Source: Brevibacillus invocatus (GTDB lineage: Bacteria; Bacillota; Bacilli; Brevibacillales; Brevibacillaceae). Taken from it: a stretch of DNA of 64,000 nt. The notes below the pieces were generated by a model, which did not search any database, had not been told where the DNA came from, and saw nothing but the letters and a program-made list of their open reading frames with translations. This document shows positions 35,113 to 42,463 of the stretch, in pieces. Position 1 is the stretch's first letter. The number at the start of each line of letters is the position of its first letter. The DNA is taken from contig NZ_RHHR01000003.1 of the NCBI RefSeq assembly GCF_003710915.1, forward strand, positions 1 through 64,000. Direction: 5' to 3'. The position numbers and the translations under genes were made by a program.

Positions 35113-36657
35113 ATGTCAATTACCATTCGCGAGGCTTTGCAACTGCCTGATATGGTGCAGACGAGACTGATCGCCGGGGCAGGCGGACTGGGTAATCCGA
35201 TTCGCTGGGTGACGATCGTAGAGGTGCTTGAAGACCCCAGCCGCCTGCAGGAAGGAGAATTCCTGATCACGACAGGATTTGGCCTGGATGGCGACGAAAA
35301 ACGTTTAGCCTCCTTCATTCCTTCTCTGGCGAAGCAAAATCTGAGCGGCGTTGCTATCCATACAGGTTTTTACTTGCGCGAGATTCCGGAAGAATTCGTC
35401 AGGCAGGCGGACTATTATCGACTGCCACTCATCGAAATACCTGTAGAGATCAATTTCTCTACCATTACCAAAGCCATTCTGCAGCCGATCATGAATCGCC
35501 AGTTCGAGACATTGGCCTATTCTCAAGCCATTCATAATCAAATGATCGAAGCTGCTCTGTCCAAAGGTGGATTGGCGGCCATCGTCAAGGAGCTGGCCAA
35601 GCTGACGGGTGGTGCGGTGAAACTCGTGGATGCACTGGGGTTTGAAGTGGTGCAACACGGCAATCGCCCACTCGATCAAGCAGAAGAAGAAAAGGAAAGT
35701 GCACATGCAGTAGCGATACGTGCCAGCCGGGAGCACTTCGGCAGCCTGACTCTTACCAAGCCAAAGCAATTGTGGAAAGAGCTCGATGACGTGGCCCTGC
35801 AGCACGCAGCTACATTGTGTGCCCTGGAATATGTAAAGGAACGTGCCGTATCTGCTACGGAGTGGAGACTGAAAGGTGATTTTGTTGAAGAGCTGCTCAA
35901 CGGCAAAGAAATGAACGAATCAGAGCTGGAGAGCCGCTGCCGCATGCTTGGATACCCACTGCATGGCAGGCATCTGGTTGCAGCCGTCAGGGTTGATGTC
36001 ACAGATGCCTTTGCAGCAAGCGAGCTTCATCAGAACGCGATCACGTTGATGCGACGTCTGTGTGACCGTCAGCAGCGCTCCTACCTGCTCCGTGAGCGAC
36101 CTCACAGCTTGTATTTCGTCTTTCCGGATGATCGGACGAGCCTCCTGCTTCTGGAGCAGTTTGCTTCACGCTGGGCACAGCTCCATCCTGAACAGCCTGT
36201 CCATATAGGTGTCAGCAATCCCTGCGAACAGCTGACCGATGTCAATCGCGCGGCTGAACAAGCCTTGTTTGCCTTGCAAGCTTACCCATTTCTCGCCGTA
36301 TCTCCGTCGTTATTGCGATACAGCGAGATGCAGGGCTATCAATTTCTCTTCCCGTATCATCGCAGTCAAGAAAGCCTGATGGGTTTGTGGAAGCCATTGC
36401 TGGATCCTCTGATCCGCTACGACACCAAGCACAATCAGCAGCTGCTGGAGACTTTGGACGTCTATTTGCAGCATAATGGAAACGGCTTGCAAACCTCCCA
36501 GGCTCTCTTTATTCATCGCCATACGCTCAAATATCGGATCACACAGATTGAAGATAAAACGGGCTGCCGCCTGGAGGATGCCCATCAGCGCTGGCAGCTT
36601 CATCTGGCCTTGATGGCTCGACGTCTCCAACAGCATTTATACCCCCCTCAGTCGTAG
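35113..36657 (+). CDS. PucR family transcriptional regulator
   Basis: The 514-residue protein has an N-terminal purine-catabolism PucR domain (about 5-125, including GNPIRWVTIVEVLEDPSRL), a GGDEF-like central domain (about 290-400) and a C-terminal PucR helix-turn-helix (TSQALFIHRHTLKYRITQIE, about 460-490). Such proteins sense nitrogen or amino-acid metabolites and activate divergent catabolic operons. Its position between yodP and yodT makes it the likely regulator of both. The ATG at 35113 follows GAGAGGAGGAAGG. B. subtilis does not have this gene inside its yod operon. Confidence 0.85.
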   Translation: MSITIREALQLPDMVQTRLIAGAGGLGNPIRWVTIVEVLEDPSRLQEGEFLITTGFGLDGDEKRLASFIPSLAKQNLSGVAIHTGFYLREIPEEFVRQADYYRLPLIEIPVEINFSTITKAILQPIMNRQFETLAYSQAIHNQMIEAALSKGGLAAIVKELAKLTGGAVKLVDALGFEVVQHGNRPLDQAEEEKESAHAVAIRASREHFGSLTLTKPKQLWKELDDVALQHAATLCALEYVKERAVSATEWRLKGDFVEELLNGKEMNESELESRCRMLGYPLHGRHLVAAVRVDVTDAFAASELHQNAITLMRRLCDRQQRSYLLRERPHSLYFVFPDDRTSLLLLEQFASRWAQLHPEQPVHIGVSNPCEQLTDVNRAAEQALFALQAYPFLAVSPSLLRYSEMQGYQFLFPYHRSQESLMGLWKPLLDPLIRYDTKHNQQLLETLDVYLQHNGNGLQTSQALFIHRHTLKYRITQIEDKTGCRLEDAHQRWQLHLALMARRLQQHLYPPQS

Positions 36658-36671
36658 CCCGCCCCCGCTAA

Positions 36672-37517
36672 TCAGTTCTTGGTAGGACGCAGTGGCTTGA
36701 CCCAAATATTCATGTCCTCAAAACCGGAAAAAATGGTGCAATTGTTGATGAGTCTGCCCCGGTATTGATAGCCCATCTTGGCTGCCGTCACATTCATGCC
36801 GGCCGATTGCGCCCGTGTCAGCGTATACAAATAATAGATCCCTTGGTCTTCCATCCTTTGCTCCAGCTCTAGAAAAAGGGGCTGGAGCAAGCCCTTTCCA
36901 GCATGATCTGGGTGAGTCGCACAGTCTGTCATTTCAGCCGAGCCAAAGCGAGTGGACACTTCAGCAGATGCCGCGCAAGCAATTTTCCCTTGCTCTTCTA
37001 CGACAAAATAACGGGTCCCTTCCTTCATCGTTTCGCGAATATATGCTGGATCATCCATCGGTGTCGGATAGGTCGCAAATACAAGCGCATATAGACGTGC
37101 CAGCTCGTCCGCATCTGCTTCAGTTGCTTCACGCATGCTGTAACCGGGAGGCAGCTCCTTTGTGATACTACTTCCCGCCTTGGACAAGCTGAGTGCCAGG
37201 AACTCCTCTGCCAGCTGTGGTGCAACCGAGGTTGCCCGCTCCTCCGTCATATAGAAAGAGAGCATGTGCGCATTCTCTCCATGAAAAAAACCCTCGATGG
37301 TGCCTTCGTGTCGGTAGCCAAGCGCTTGCCACGCTTCTACGTCCTCTTTTTTCGCGTAAACGATTACCTTGGAAGCATCCGTTTCTACAGCCTGTTGACG
37401 AAGCATTTGATCTAATTCATTGATGTGCTGACGATCGTACACATGGAGTTTAACACGCTTGTTTTGGCGATCCAGTACCAAATCTCCTGTTTTGATCATT
37501 TCCGTCATTTCCAACAT
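36672..37517 (-). CDS. yodP: Putative beta-lysine N-acetyltransferase (YodP/AblB homologue)
   Basis: The 281-residue protein has the AblB layout: an N-terminal region with VIVYAKKEDVEAW and GTIEGFFHGENAHMLSFYM, then a GNAT domain (about 130-275) with the acetyl-CoA loop THPDHAGKGLLQPL. AblB/YodP acetylates beta-lysine formed by lysine 2,3-aminomutase. Its stop lies 15 bases from the stop of the convergent PucR gene. The ATG at 37517 follows GGGGGAGG; longer starts lack a ribosome site. Unlike other ablAB or kamA-yodP loci, no aminomutase gene is adjacent. Confidence 0.83.
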   Translation of the reverse strand: MLEMTEMIKTGDLVLDRQNKRVKLHVYDRQHINELDQMLRQQAVETDASKVIVYAKKEDVEAWQALGYRHEGTIEGFFHGENAHMLSFYMTEERATSVAPQLAEEFLALSLSKAGSSITKELPPGYSMREATEADADELARLYALVFATYPTPMDDPAYIRETMKEGTRYFVVEEQGKIACAASAEVSTRFGSAEMTDCATHPDHAGKGLLQPLFLELEQRMEDQGIYYLYTLTRAQSAGMNVTAAKMGYQYRGRLINNCTIFSGFEDMNIWVKPLRPTKN

Positions 37518-37620
37518 CTCAAGCCTCCCCCTTCCGGTACTTCTACTTCTCATTGTAGCGGATCTGTGTGTGACGTCATCCGCCACTCTGTACAAAACCG
37601 TTCTAGGTAATCGTTGAGGG

Positions 37621-37646
37621 CCATATTCACGCTTTCAACATAGTAT
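37621..37646 (+). promoter_or_regulatory. Possible mother-cell (sigma-E/K-like) promoter of the YjcZ-like gene
   Basis: CCATATT at 37621 and CATAGTAT at 37639 resemble sigma-E -35 and -10 elements, but the 11-base spacing is short. The -10 also resembles sigma-K. It lies 36 bases upstream of the small gene. Confidence 0.3.
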
Positions 37647-37681
37647 GAATCAACTGTCTGGTTGGGAGGAGGGGGGTTGAG

Positions 37682-37765
37682 ATGAGTTTCAATAGCAGCA
37701 ACGATTTCGCGCTAGTCTTAGTTTTATTCGTCCTTCTGGTGATCGTCTTATGTGCGATCAACTAA
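37682..37765 (+). CDS. YjcZ-family small sporulation membrane protein (27 residues)
   Basis: The gene encodes a 27-residue peptide with a short polar N terminus (MSFNSSNDF) and one hydrophobic helix (LVLVLFVLLVIVLCAI). This is the pattern of YjcZ/SscA-type small sporulation proteins, which have a tail of the type FALIVVLFILL. The ATG follows GGAGGAGGGGGG, a very strong ribosome site. A stem-loop terminator comes 14 bases after the stop, so it is a complete monocistronic gene. Confidence 0.75.
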   Translation: MSFNSSNDFALVLVLFVLLVIVLCAIN

Positions 37766-37778
37766 TACTTTTGGCAAG

Positions 37779-37812
37779 GCCCCTCTCCATTTGTGGTATT
37801 GAGGGGCTTTTT
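37779..37812 (+). terminator. Terminator of the YjcZ-like gene
   Basis: GCCCCTC (37779-37785) and GAGGGGC (37801-37807) form a stem followed by TTTTT. Confidence 0.85.
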
Positions 37813-37860
37813 ACATATGCATGTAGAGAGGCATACGCACTTGAAAGGAGGAAGCCTCAG

Positions 37861-38598
37861 ATGTCCCCCATCATTTATGCCCATCGTGGCGCCTCCGGTC
37901 AATATCCGGAAAATACCATGGAATCCTTCCAGGCTGCTGTAAAAAAACGAGCAGATGGAATTGAATGTGATGTGCAATTGACGAAAGATGGCAAGGTTGT
38001 CGTCATCCACGACCATCGCCTTGACCGAACCACCAACGGCTCCGGACTTGTCAGCCACCACACCCTGAGTGAGCTGCGCCAATTTCGAGCGGATAAGGAC
38101 TCCCCCCAGCATTTGCCGAAAGCACGCATCCCAACCTTGCGTGAGGTTTTTCAACAGTTTTCAGATTCTTCCCTCTGCTTTAGCATTGAAATGAAAAATT
38201 TGCTCTATCCACAGCCTCAGCTGGAAGAAAAACTCATTGAACTCATTCGACGCTATCAACTTTCTGAAAGGACCGTGATCTCATCCTTCAATTTTGACAG
38301 CCTGGCCCGAATCAAGGAACTGGACCCCTTCCAGGCTACTGCTCTGCTCTATGTCGGATCACTTCCAGCACCTTGGGACATCGCCACGCGTTACCAGACG
38401 GATGAGCTTCATGTACCCCTGGACCAGCTGAGTCCTGATTTGGTCAAACAAGCACACGAGCACGGATTTCCCGTCATCGCCTGGACTGTTAACAACGAAC
38501 GTGAGATGAAAGAGTCCTTCCGAATGGGAGTAGACGGGATCATCACCAACTACCCGGGGCGAGCACGGAAGGTAGCTAGAAGTCTGCGCGTGCAGTAA
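37861..38598 (+). CDS. Glycerophosphodiester phosphodiesterase
   Basis: The 245-residue enzyme hydrolyses glycerophosphodiesters to glycerol 3-phosphate and an alcohol. It has the catalytic HRGASGQYPENT at residues 7-18, the metal-binding IECDVQLTKDG near 40, IHDHRLDRTTNG and the C-terminal WTVNNEREM element. There is no signal peptide, so it is cytosolic and probably recycles phospholipid head groups. The ATG at 37861 follows AAAGGAGGAAG; an upstream in-frame start at 37750 lies within the previous terminator region. Confidence 0.9.
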   Translation: MSPIIYAHRGASGQYPENTMESFQAAVKKRADGIECDVQLTKDGKVVVIHDHRLDRTTNGSGLVSHHTLSELRQFRADKDSPQHLPKARIPTLREVFQQFSDSSLCFSIEMKNLLYPQPQLEEKLIELIRRYQLSERTVISSFNFDSLARIKELDPFQATALLYVGSLPAPWDIATRYQTDELHVPLDQLSPDLVKQAHEHGFPVIAWTVNNEREMKESFRMGVDGIITNYPGRARKVARSLRVQ

Positions 38599-38656
38599 CA
38601 TCGAATTCCGCTGCCGGGATGCTTTCGGCCGCCATGTTTATGGCGCTCCATAAGAA

Positions 38657-38705
38657 AAATAGCTCTCCTCATTGCCCAGCAAGCAGGCAAACAGGAAAGC
38701 TATTT
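38657..38705. terminator. Bidirectional terminator between convergent genes
   Basis: AAATAGCT and AGCTATTT form the outer stem and CTCCT/AGGA extends it. T-rich tails lie on both sides. Confidence 0.65.
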
Positions 38706-38718
38706 CTTTTTGCTCCGT

Positions 38719-39690
38719 TTAATTGGCATCAGGGACATAAAACTTCCCTTGCCAGCTATTACGGCGCTTCAATTCTGCATCGATACCGTTCAGCACTTCC
38801 CACTTCTTGCGGCTCCACATCGGTCCGATCAACAAATCCGGCGGTCCGTCGCCAGTCACGCGATGCACAATCATTTCAGGCGGCAGAATCTCCAACGTGT
38901 CTGCAACCAGATTCGTATACTCCTCCTGAGACAGGAAATCGAGCAAACCAGCTTCATATTGTTTCACCATCGGCGTTTTGCGCAACAGATGAAGCAAGTG
39001 AATCTTAATCCCCTGCACGTCGAGATGAGCGACTGCATTGGCGGTCTGCATCATTTCTTCGTGTGTTTCCCCAGGAAGGCCGTAAATGATGTGCGAGCAG
39101 ATGCGAATGTTGTGCTTACGCAGCTTCTCCACAGCATCCAGATAGCATTGATAATCATGTGCCCGGTTAATCAATTGCGCTGTGTGCTCATGGATCGTCT
39201 GCAGTCCCAGCTCCACCCACAAATAGGTGCGCTCGTTCAGCTCCGCCAGGTACTCTACGACCTCGTCAGGCAGGCAATCGGGCCGCGTAGCGATCGATAG
39301 GCCGACTACACCTTCTTGCTTCAGGATGACCTCATACATTTCACGCAGTTCTTCTACAGGTGCATACGTATTGGTGTAGGCCTGGAAAAATCCAAGATAT
39401 TTGGCTTGTGGCCATTTTTCATGCATCCTGTTTTTCACATCATGAAACTGGCGCTCCAAATCCATGCGTCGGTCTCCGGCGAAGTCCCCTGAACCTCGGG
39501 CACTGCAGAAGGTACATCCTCCTGTAGCGACCTTGCCATCCCGATTGGGGCAGCTAAAGCCTCCATCAAGAGGCACCTTGAAGATTTTCTCCTGAAAGGT
39601 GCCTCGCAAATGGTAGTTCCATGTATGATAACGTTTGTCTCCCCACAAGAGTGGAGTATCGTTGTTCGTTTCTTTGCTTGTCGTACTCAT
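38719..39690 (-). CDS. Radical SAM protein, TIGR01212/YhcC-YtqA family
   Basis: The 323-residue protein has the family's iron-sulfur cysteines in CPNRDG and GGCTFC, followed by the TNTYAP, TRPDCLP and HIIYGLPGET segments of elongator-like radical SAM folds. YhcC/YtqA proteins are thought to act in RNA or small-molecule modification; the reaction is not established. It is not lysine 2,3-aminomutase: it lacks that family's C-terminal PLP region and the length of about 400-470 residues. The ATG follows GAGGAGGGAGC. An extended -10 lies about 136 bases upstream. Confidence 0.85.
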   Translation of the reverse strand: MSTTSKETNNDTPLLWGDKRYHTWNYHLRGTFQEKIFKVPLDGGFSCPNRDGKVATGGCTFCSARGSGDFAGDRRMDLERQFHDVKNRMHEKWPQAKYLGFFQAYTNTYAPVEELREMYEVILKQEGVVGLSIATRPDCLPDEVVEYLAELNERTYLWVELGLQTIHEHTAQLINRAHDYQCYLDAVEKLRKHNIRICSHIIYGLPGETHEEMMQTANAVAHLDVQGIKIHLLHLLRKTPMVKQYEAGLLDFLSQEEYTNLVADTLEILPPEMIVHRVTGDGPPDLLIGPMWSRKKWEVLNGIDAELKRRNSWQGKFYVPDAN

Positions 39691-39825
39691 CGTATTGCTC
39701 CCTCCTCGCGCAGCTGTTGTGTCCGCATAGCCACTGTTCTGCTAGCTGCCGCTGCGGGCCTACCAAGGCTTATTGAATCTCCCTGGCTCCCGATAATGAA
39801 TCATGTTATGTTCGACCATCAAGTC

Positions 39826-39834
39826 ATTATACCA
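39826..39834 (-). promoter_or_regulatory. Extended -10 promoter of the radical SAM gene
   Basis: The minus strand reads TGGTATAAT, a perfect extended -10. No convincing -35 is present. The remainder of 39691-40013 carries only the terminator at 39908-39952, and I see no gene in it. Confidence 0.5.
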
Positions 39835-39907
39835 AACCTGTGTTCCTTGGTTCCAGTAAAAATCCGAGGAAAGCTGGGCAAGGGTTGGCAGTCAACTCCA
39901 AACGAAA

Positions 39908-39952
39908 ATCCCCCTGAATGCCCAAATGTTTGTCTGGCATACCCAGGGGGAT
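39908..39952 (-). terminator. Terminator of the TPR lipoprotein gene
   Basis: ATCCCCCTG and CAGGGGGAT form the outer stem, with GGTATGCC pairing imperfectly with GGCAT inside. A short T tract (TTTTC) follows on the minus strand. Confidence 0.7.
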
Positions 39953-40013
39953 GAAGGACTTGTTTTATTTCATGCGATCCGCAATGCTGTTCAAATGGAT
40001 TTTAAGTAACTAG

Positions 40014-40781
40014 TTATTTGAACTGATTCAGGTTGTTTTGCGCAGATTTGTTTTCCGGATTCAGCTCGACGGCTTTTTGAAATGCCTCTTTCGCTTTCTC
40101 GCGCTCCCCGGTAACATCGTAGCAGATACCTAAAATATTCAAACCGCTTGACTTCTCTTTATTGTCCTTTGAAGCGTCCACGTATTTTTGAGCATAAGTT
40201 ATAGCCTCTTCGTACAGCTGCAATTTCGTTAAAGCTGCAGCTAGTCCATAATTTGCGCGATAATACGAAGGATCCTGCTCGAGCGCATCTTCGAACCAAG
40301 TGACGGCAGTGTTCAGATTAAGTGTCTTGCCGCCGGTCCCGTTTAAATACATATTTCCGATCCAGGCCATACGGTCCGCAATCATGTTTTTGTACGGTCC
40401 CTCTGCCGCTACCTTCCACTCGCCATTTTCCACTGTTACCGAGCGTTTGACCGTGGCAGCTTTATCCTTGTTCTCGATAGCGTCATGACCATTCTCGATA
40501 ACATCAAACACGACGGTATCGCCGTTCTTTTCAGCTTGTTTGACCTCAACTTTTTTTAGTTTTGTTAACTGCTCATTGAGTTCCATAAACTGAACGAACT
40601 CATCTCTCGTCGTGGCTTGCTTGTCCGACTCTAAAAGCATAGCGTAAGCAGCTTTGTAGTCCTCGTTTATGATATTTGCGTAGTATGCTTCCAAGGTCTC
40701 TTTCGGATCGCCCTTCGGAGAACAGCCAACAATCGTGATAACCAATGCGAGTAAGATCATGGATAACGTGATTCGTCTCAT
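40014..40781 (-). CDS. Lipoprotein with TPR repeats
   Basis: The 255-residue precursor has a signal peptide with the lipobox IVGC near residue 20. A small alpha/beta domain (about 25-130) resembles DUF4878-type lipoproteins, with an ETLEAYYANIINEDYKAAY start. Two to three TPR units follow (about 135-250), including DPSYYRANYGLAAALTKL and GEREKAKEAFQKAVELNPEN. It should sit on the outer face of the membrane as a scaffold; no enzymatic residues are seen. The ATG at 40781 follows GAAGGGGTGC; a start at 40820 would put hydrophilic residues before the signal peptide. Confidence 0.78.
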   Translation of the reverse strand: MRRITLSMILLALVITIVGCSPKGDPKETLEAYYANIINEDYKAAYAMLLESDKQATTRDEFVQFMELNEQLTKLKKVEVKQAEKNGDTVVFDVIENGHDAIENKDKAATVKRSVTVENGEWKVAAEGPYKNMIADRMAWIGNMYLNGTGGKTLNLNTAVTWFEDALEQDPSYYRANYGLAAALTKLQLYEEAITYAQKYVDASKDNKEKSSGLNILGICYDVTGEREKAKEAFQKAVELNPENKSAQNNLNQFK

Positions 40782-41059
40782 AGCGCACCCCTTCGTTTTG
40801 TAGGTATTTGATGATACCAAATGCTCTCAGCTGGTAGCTCGTCTACAAGAAACAGATCTTCCTTGAGAAATTCTCTATCGATGCTTATTCAGGCAGATTA
40901 ACCATCTTTTAGAAGAATGTTTTACCGAAGTATTGATTGACGTATTTAAACATTCCTACACATTGAAAAAAAATAACATCCTTTGCACTCAGTTGATTAG
41001 TTGAGTACGCAGGAAGTCCCGTTATTGTGTTTATACAGTTGTCAATCCCGACTAAAGGA

Positions 41060-41136
41060 TGGCGTCCCAGGAGAGATTCGAACTCCCGACCGTACGCTTA
41101 GAAGGCGTATGCTCTATCCAGCTGAGCTACTGGGAC
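41060..41136 (-). tRNA. tRNA-Arg (anticodon UCU)
   Basis: The 77-base gene has acceptor GTCCCAG/CTGGGAC, D arm AGCTCAGCTGGATAGAGC, T arm GGGAGTTCGAATCTCTC and encoded CCA. The anticodon loop CTTCTAA gives TCT, which reads AGA and AGG. It is the last gene of a six-tRNA cluster. Confidence 0.96.
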
Positions 41137-41141
41137 AGTTT

Positions 41142-41215
41142 TGGAGGGAGTACCCGGATTTGAACCGGGGGTGAAGGTTTTGCAGACCCGTGCCTTACCA
41201 CTTGGCTATACTCCC
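41142..41215 (-). tRNA. tRNA-Cys (anticodon GCA)
   Basis: The 74-base gene has acceptor GGGAGTA/TACTCCC, discriminator U, encoded CCA and the anticodon loop CTGCAAA. It decodes UGC and UGU. It lies five bases from tRNA-Arg. Confidence 0.95.
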
Positions 41216-41221
41216 GTAAGA

Positions 41222-41298
41222 TGGGGCGATCGATGGGACTTGAACCCACGAGTGCCGGAGCCACAATCCGGTGCGTTAACCCCTTCGCCACGACCGCC
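41222..41298 (-). tRNA. tRNA-His (anticodon GUG)
   Basis: The gene of 77 bases includes the encoded G-1 that pairs with C73, the identity mark of histidine tRNA. The acceptor is GCGGTCG/CGATCGC, the anticodon is GTG and CCA is encoded. Confidence 0.96.
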
Positions 41299-41334
41299 AT
41301 GTTCGATGTTGATGATTGGTTGCAAACCTTTTAT

Positions 41335-41408
41335 TGGCAGGGGCAGTAGGAATCGAACCCACACCAAAGGTTTTGGAGACCTTCGTTCTACCTTTAAACT
41401 ATGCCCCT
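41335..41408 (-). tRNA. tRNA-Trp (anticodon CCA)
   Basis: The 74-base gene has acceptor AGGGGCA/TGCCCCT, discriminator G and an encoded CCA. The anticodon loop CTCCAAA gives CCA, which reads UGG. Confidence 0.96.
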
Positions 41409-41412
41409 CTAA

Positions 41413-41489
41413 TGGTAGCGGTGGAGGGGCTCGAACCCCCGACCTTTCGGGTATGAACCGAACGCTCTAGCCAGCTGAGCTACGCCGCC
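41413..41489 (-). tRNA. tRNA-Met (anticodon CAU, elongator type)
   Basis: The 77-base gene has the elongator-like GGCGGCG 5' acceptor strand, a GTTCATACCC anticodon arm and a GGGGGTTCGAGCCCCTC T arm. It has the G1-U72 wobble seen in Bacillus elongator tRNA-Met and lacks the three G-C pairs of initiators in the anticodon stem. The acceptor stem carries a C6-A67 mismatch. Confidence 0.93.
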
Positions 41490-41520
41490 GCAAAACGTGG
41501 AACCATTGTATGAAAACATA

Positions 41521-41611
41521 TGGCGGAGAGTGAGGGATTCGAACCCTCGCTACGCTTGCGCATACTAACGGTTTAGCAAACCGTCCCCTTCGGCCTCTTG
41601 GGTAACTCTCC
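41521..41611 (-). tRNA. tRNA-Ser (anticodon GCU)
   Basis: The 91-base class II tRNA has acceptor GGAGAGT/ACTCTCC, a long variable arm, encoded CCA and the anticodon loop TTGCTAA, giving GCT for AGC and AGU. It is the first gene of the cluster, 67 bases from the promoter -10. Confidence 0.95.
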
Positions 41612-41677
41612 ATATGATATGTACCGTTTATCAGGTACGCTACTGCCGCTCCATTTCTTTTAGAGGCGACGAAATTT

Positions 41678-41706
41678 AATATAGCACAGGCTAAAACGAA
41701 TTGCAA
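41678..41706 (-). promoter_or_regulatory. Sigma-A promoter of the six-tRNA cluster
   Basis: TTGCAA (41706-41701) and TATATT (41683-41678) on the minus strand are separated by exactly 17 bases. This is the only strong promoter seen upstream of tRNA-Ser(GCU), so the six tRNAs are probably one transcript. Confidence 0.75.
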
Positions 41707-41773
41707 CAGGAAATGCTAAATAATTAGCTGTTCTTTCCAACCCACACCCCCATTCCCACTGAAAGGAAACCTT

Positions 41774-42463
41774 ATGATACGTGCTGTTAGTTACAATATT
41801 CACAGTGGTCGTGATCTATTCTGGAGAAAGCGACTGGACCAAATGGCAGCAAGTTTTCAAGAATGGAACGCTGATGTGATCTGCCTGCAGGAGGTTCACC
41901 AAAACAGCAAATACGGGTACCAAGCTCGCTTTCTTGCGGACCAGCTGCGCTATCAGTTCCTGTTTGCGCCGTCAATCCAGATCGCGGATGGCTTTTATGG
42001 AAATGCCATTCTTACTCGCCTTGCCTGCACGCGTTTCCAGACAGTCTTTTTGCCAGCAAAGAAAGAAAAACGCACCTTGCTTCAAGCATCACTCGTCTGG
42101 CAAGGAAGAGAATTCCTGGTTTGGAATACCCACTGTAGTCTTCAGGCAACAAGCCGCTCTTCTCAACTCCAGCTGCTGAGGACATTAGCCCGGCAAGAGC
42201 AGGAGACTCCCCTGCTATTATTTGGCGACTTTAATGCTCCAAACATCACCTTTGCTCCATTGCTGCGTGACTGTGCATGGGAACTAGGCAAGGAGAGCTT
42301 GCCTACCTTGCCTGCTTTTCGCCGACGGCTTGATTACATCTTCGCCTCTCCACATTGGCAGGTACATGATTTTACACTCTCAAACATCGCTTGGTCCGAT
42401 CATGTACCGGTCATCGCGGAGCTTGACTGGCGGGAACGGCCACACCCAGTTCCTGTAAAATGA
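41774..42463 (+). CDS. Endonuclease/exonuclease/phosphatase (EEP) family hydrolase
   Basis: The 229-residue cytosolic protein has the EEP fold motifs: SYNIHSG (Asn 8), CLQEVHQ (Glu 40), WNTHCSL, LFGDFNAPN and the terminal SDHVPV histidine. It may be a phosphodiesterase for nucleic acid or a small phosphate ester; the substrate is not known. The ATG is preceded by GAAAGGAAAC. Its last 53 bases overlap the 3' end of the convergent phosphodiesterase gene. Confidence 0.85.
   Translation: MIRAVSYNIHSGRDLFWRKRLDQMAASFQEWNADVICLQEVHQNSKYGYQARFLADQLRYQFLFAPSIQIADGFYGNAILTRLACTRFQTVFLPAKKEKRTLLQASLVWQGREFLVWNTHCSLQATSRSSQLQLLRTLARQEQETPLLLFGDFNAPNITFAPLLRDCAWELGKESLPTLPAFRRRLDYIFASPHWQVHDFTLSNIAWSDHVPVIAELDWRERPHPVPVK

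Noticed and set aside
33618..35318. Long N-terminal extension of the class III aminotransferase to 35318
   Set aside because: The extra stretch crosses the divergent control region and the start of the PucR gene; family alignment and GGAGAGGTGG support the ATG at 34970.
38719..39690. Radical SAM gene as the missing lysine 2,3-aminomutase of the yod cluster
   Set aside because: Its cysteine pattern (CPNRDG then GGCTFC) and 323-residue length fit the YhcC/YtqA family; the PLP-binding region of aminomutases is absent.
40821..41059. Possible tRNA-cluster terminator with TTATTTTTTTT near 40965-40975 on the minus strand
   Set aside because: The preceding hairpin (ACTCA/TGAGT) is only five base pairs and is separated from the T tract by about 11 bases, so it is not a convincing terminator.
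41047..41611. tRNA cluster as a prophage or island attachment site
   Set aside because: No integrase gene, direct repeat of a tRNA 3' end or foreign-looking block is seen on either side.
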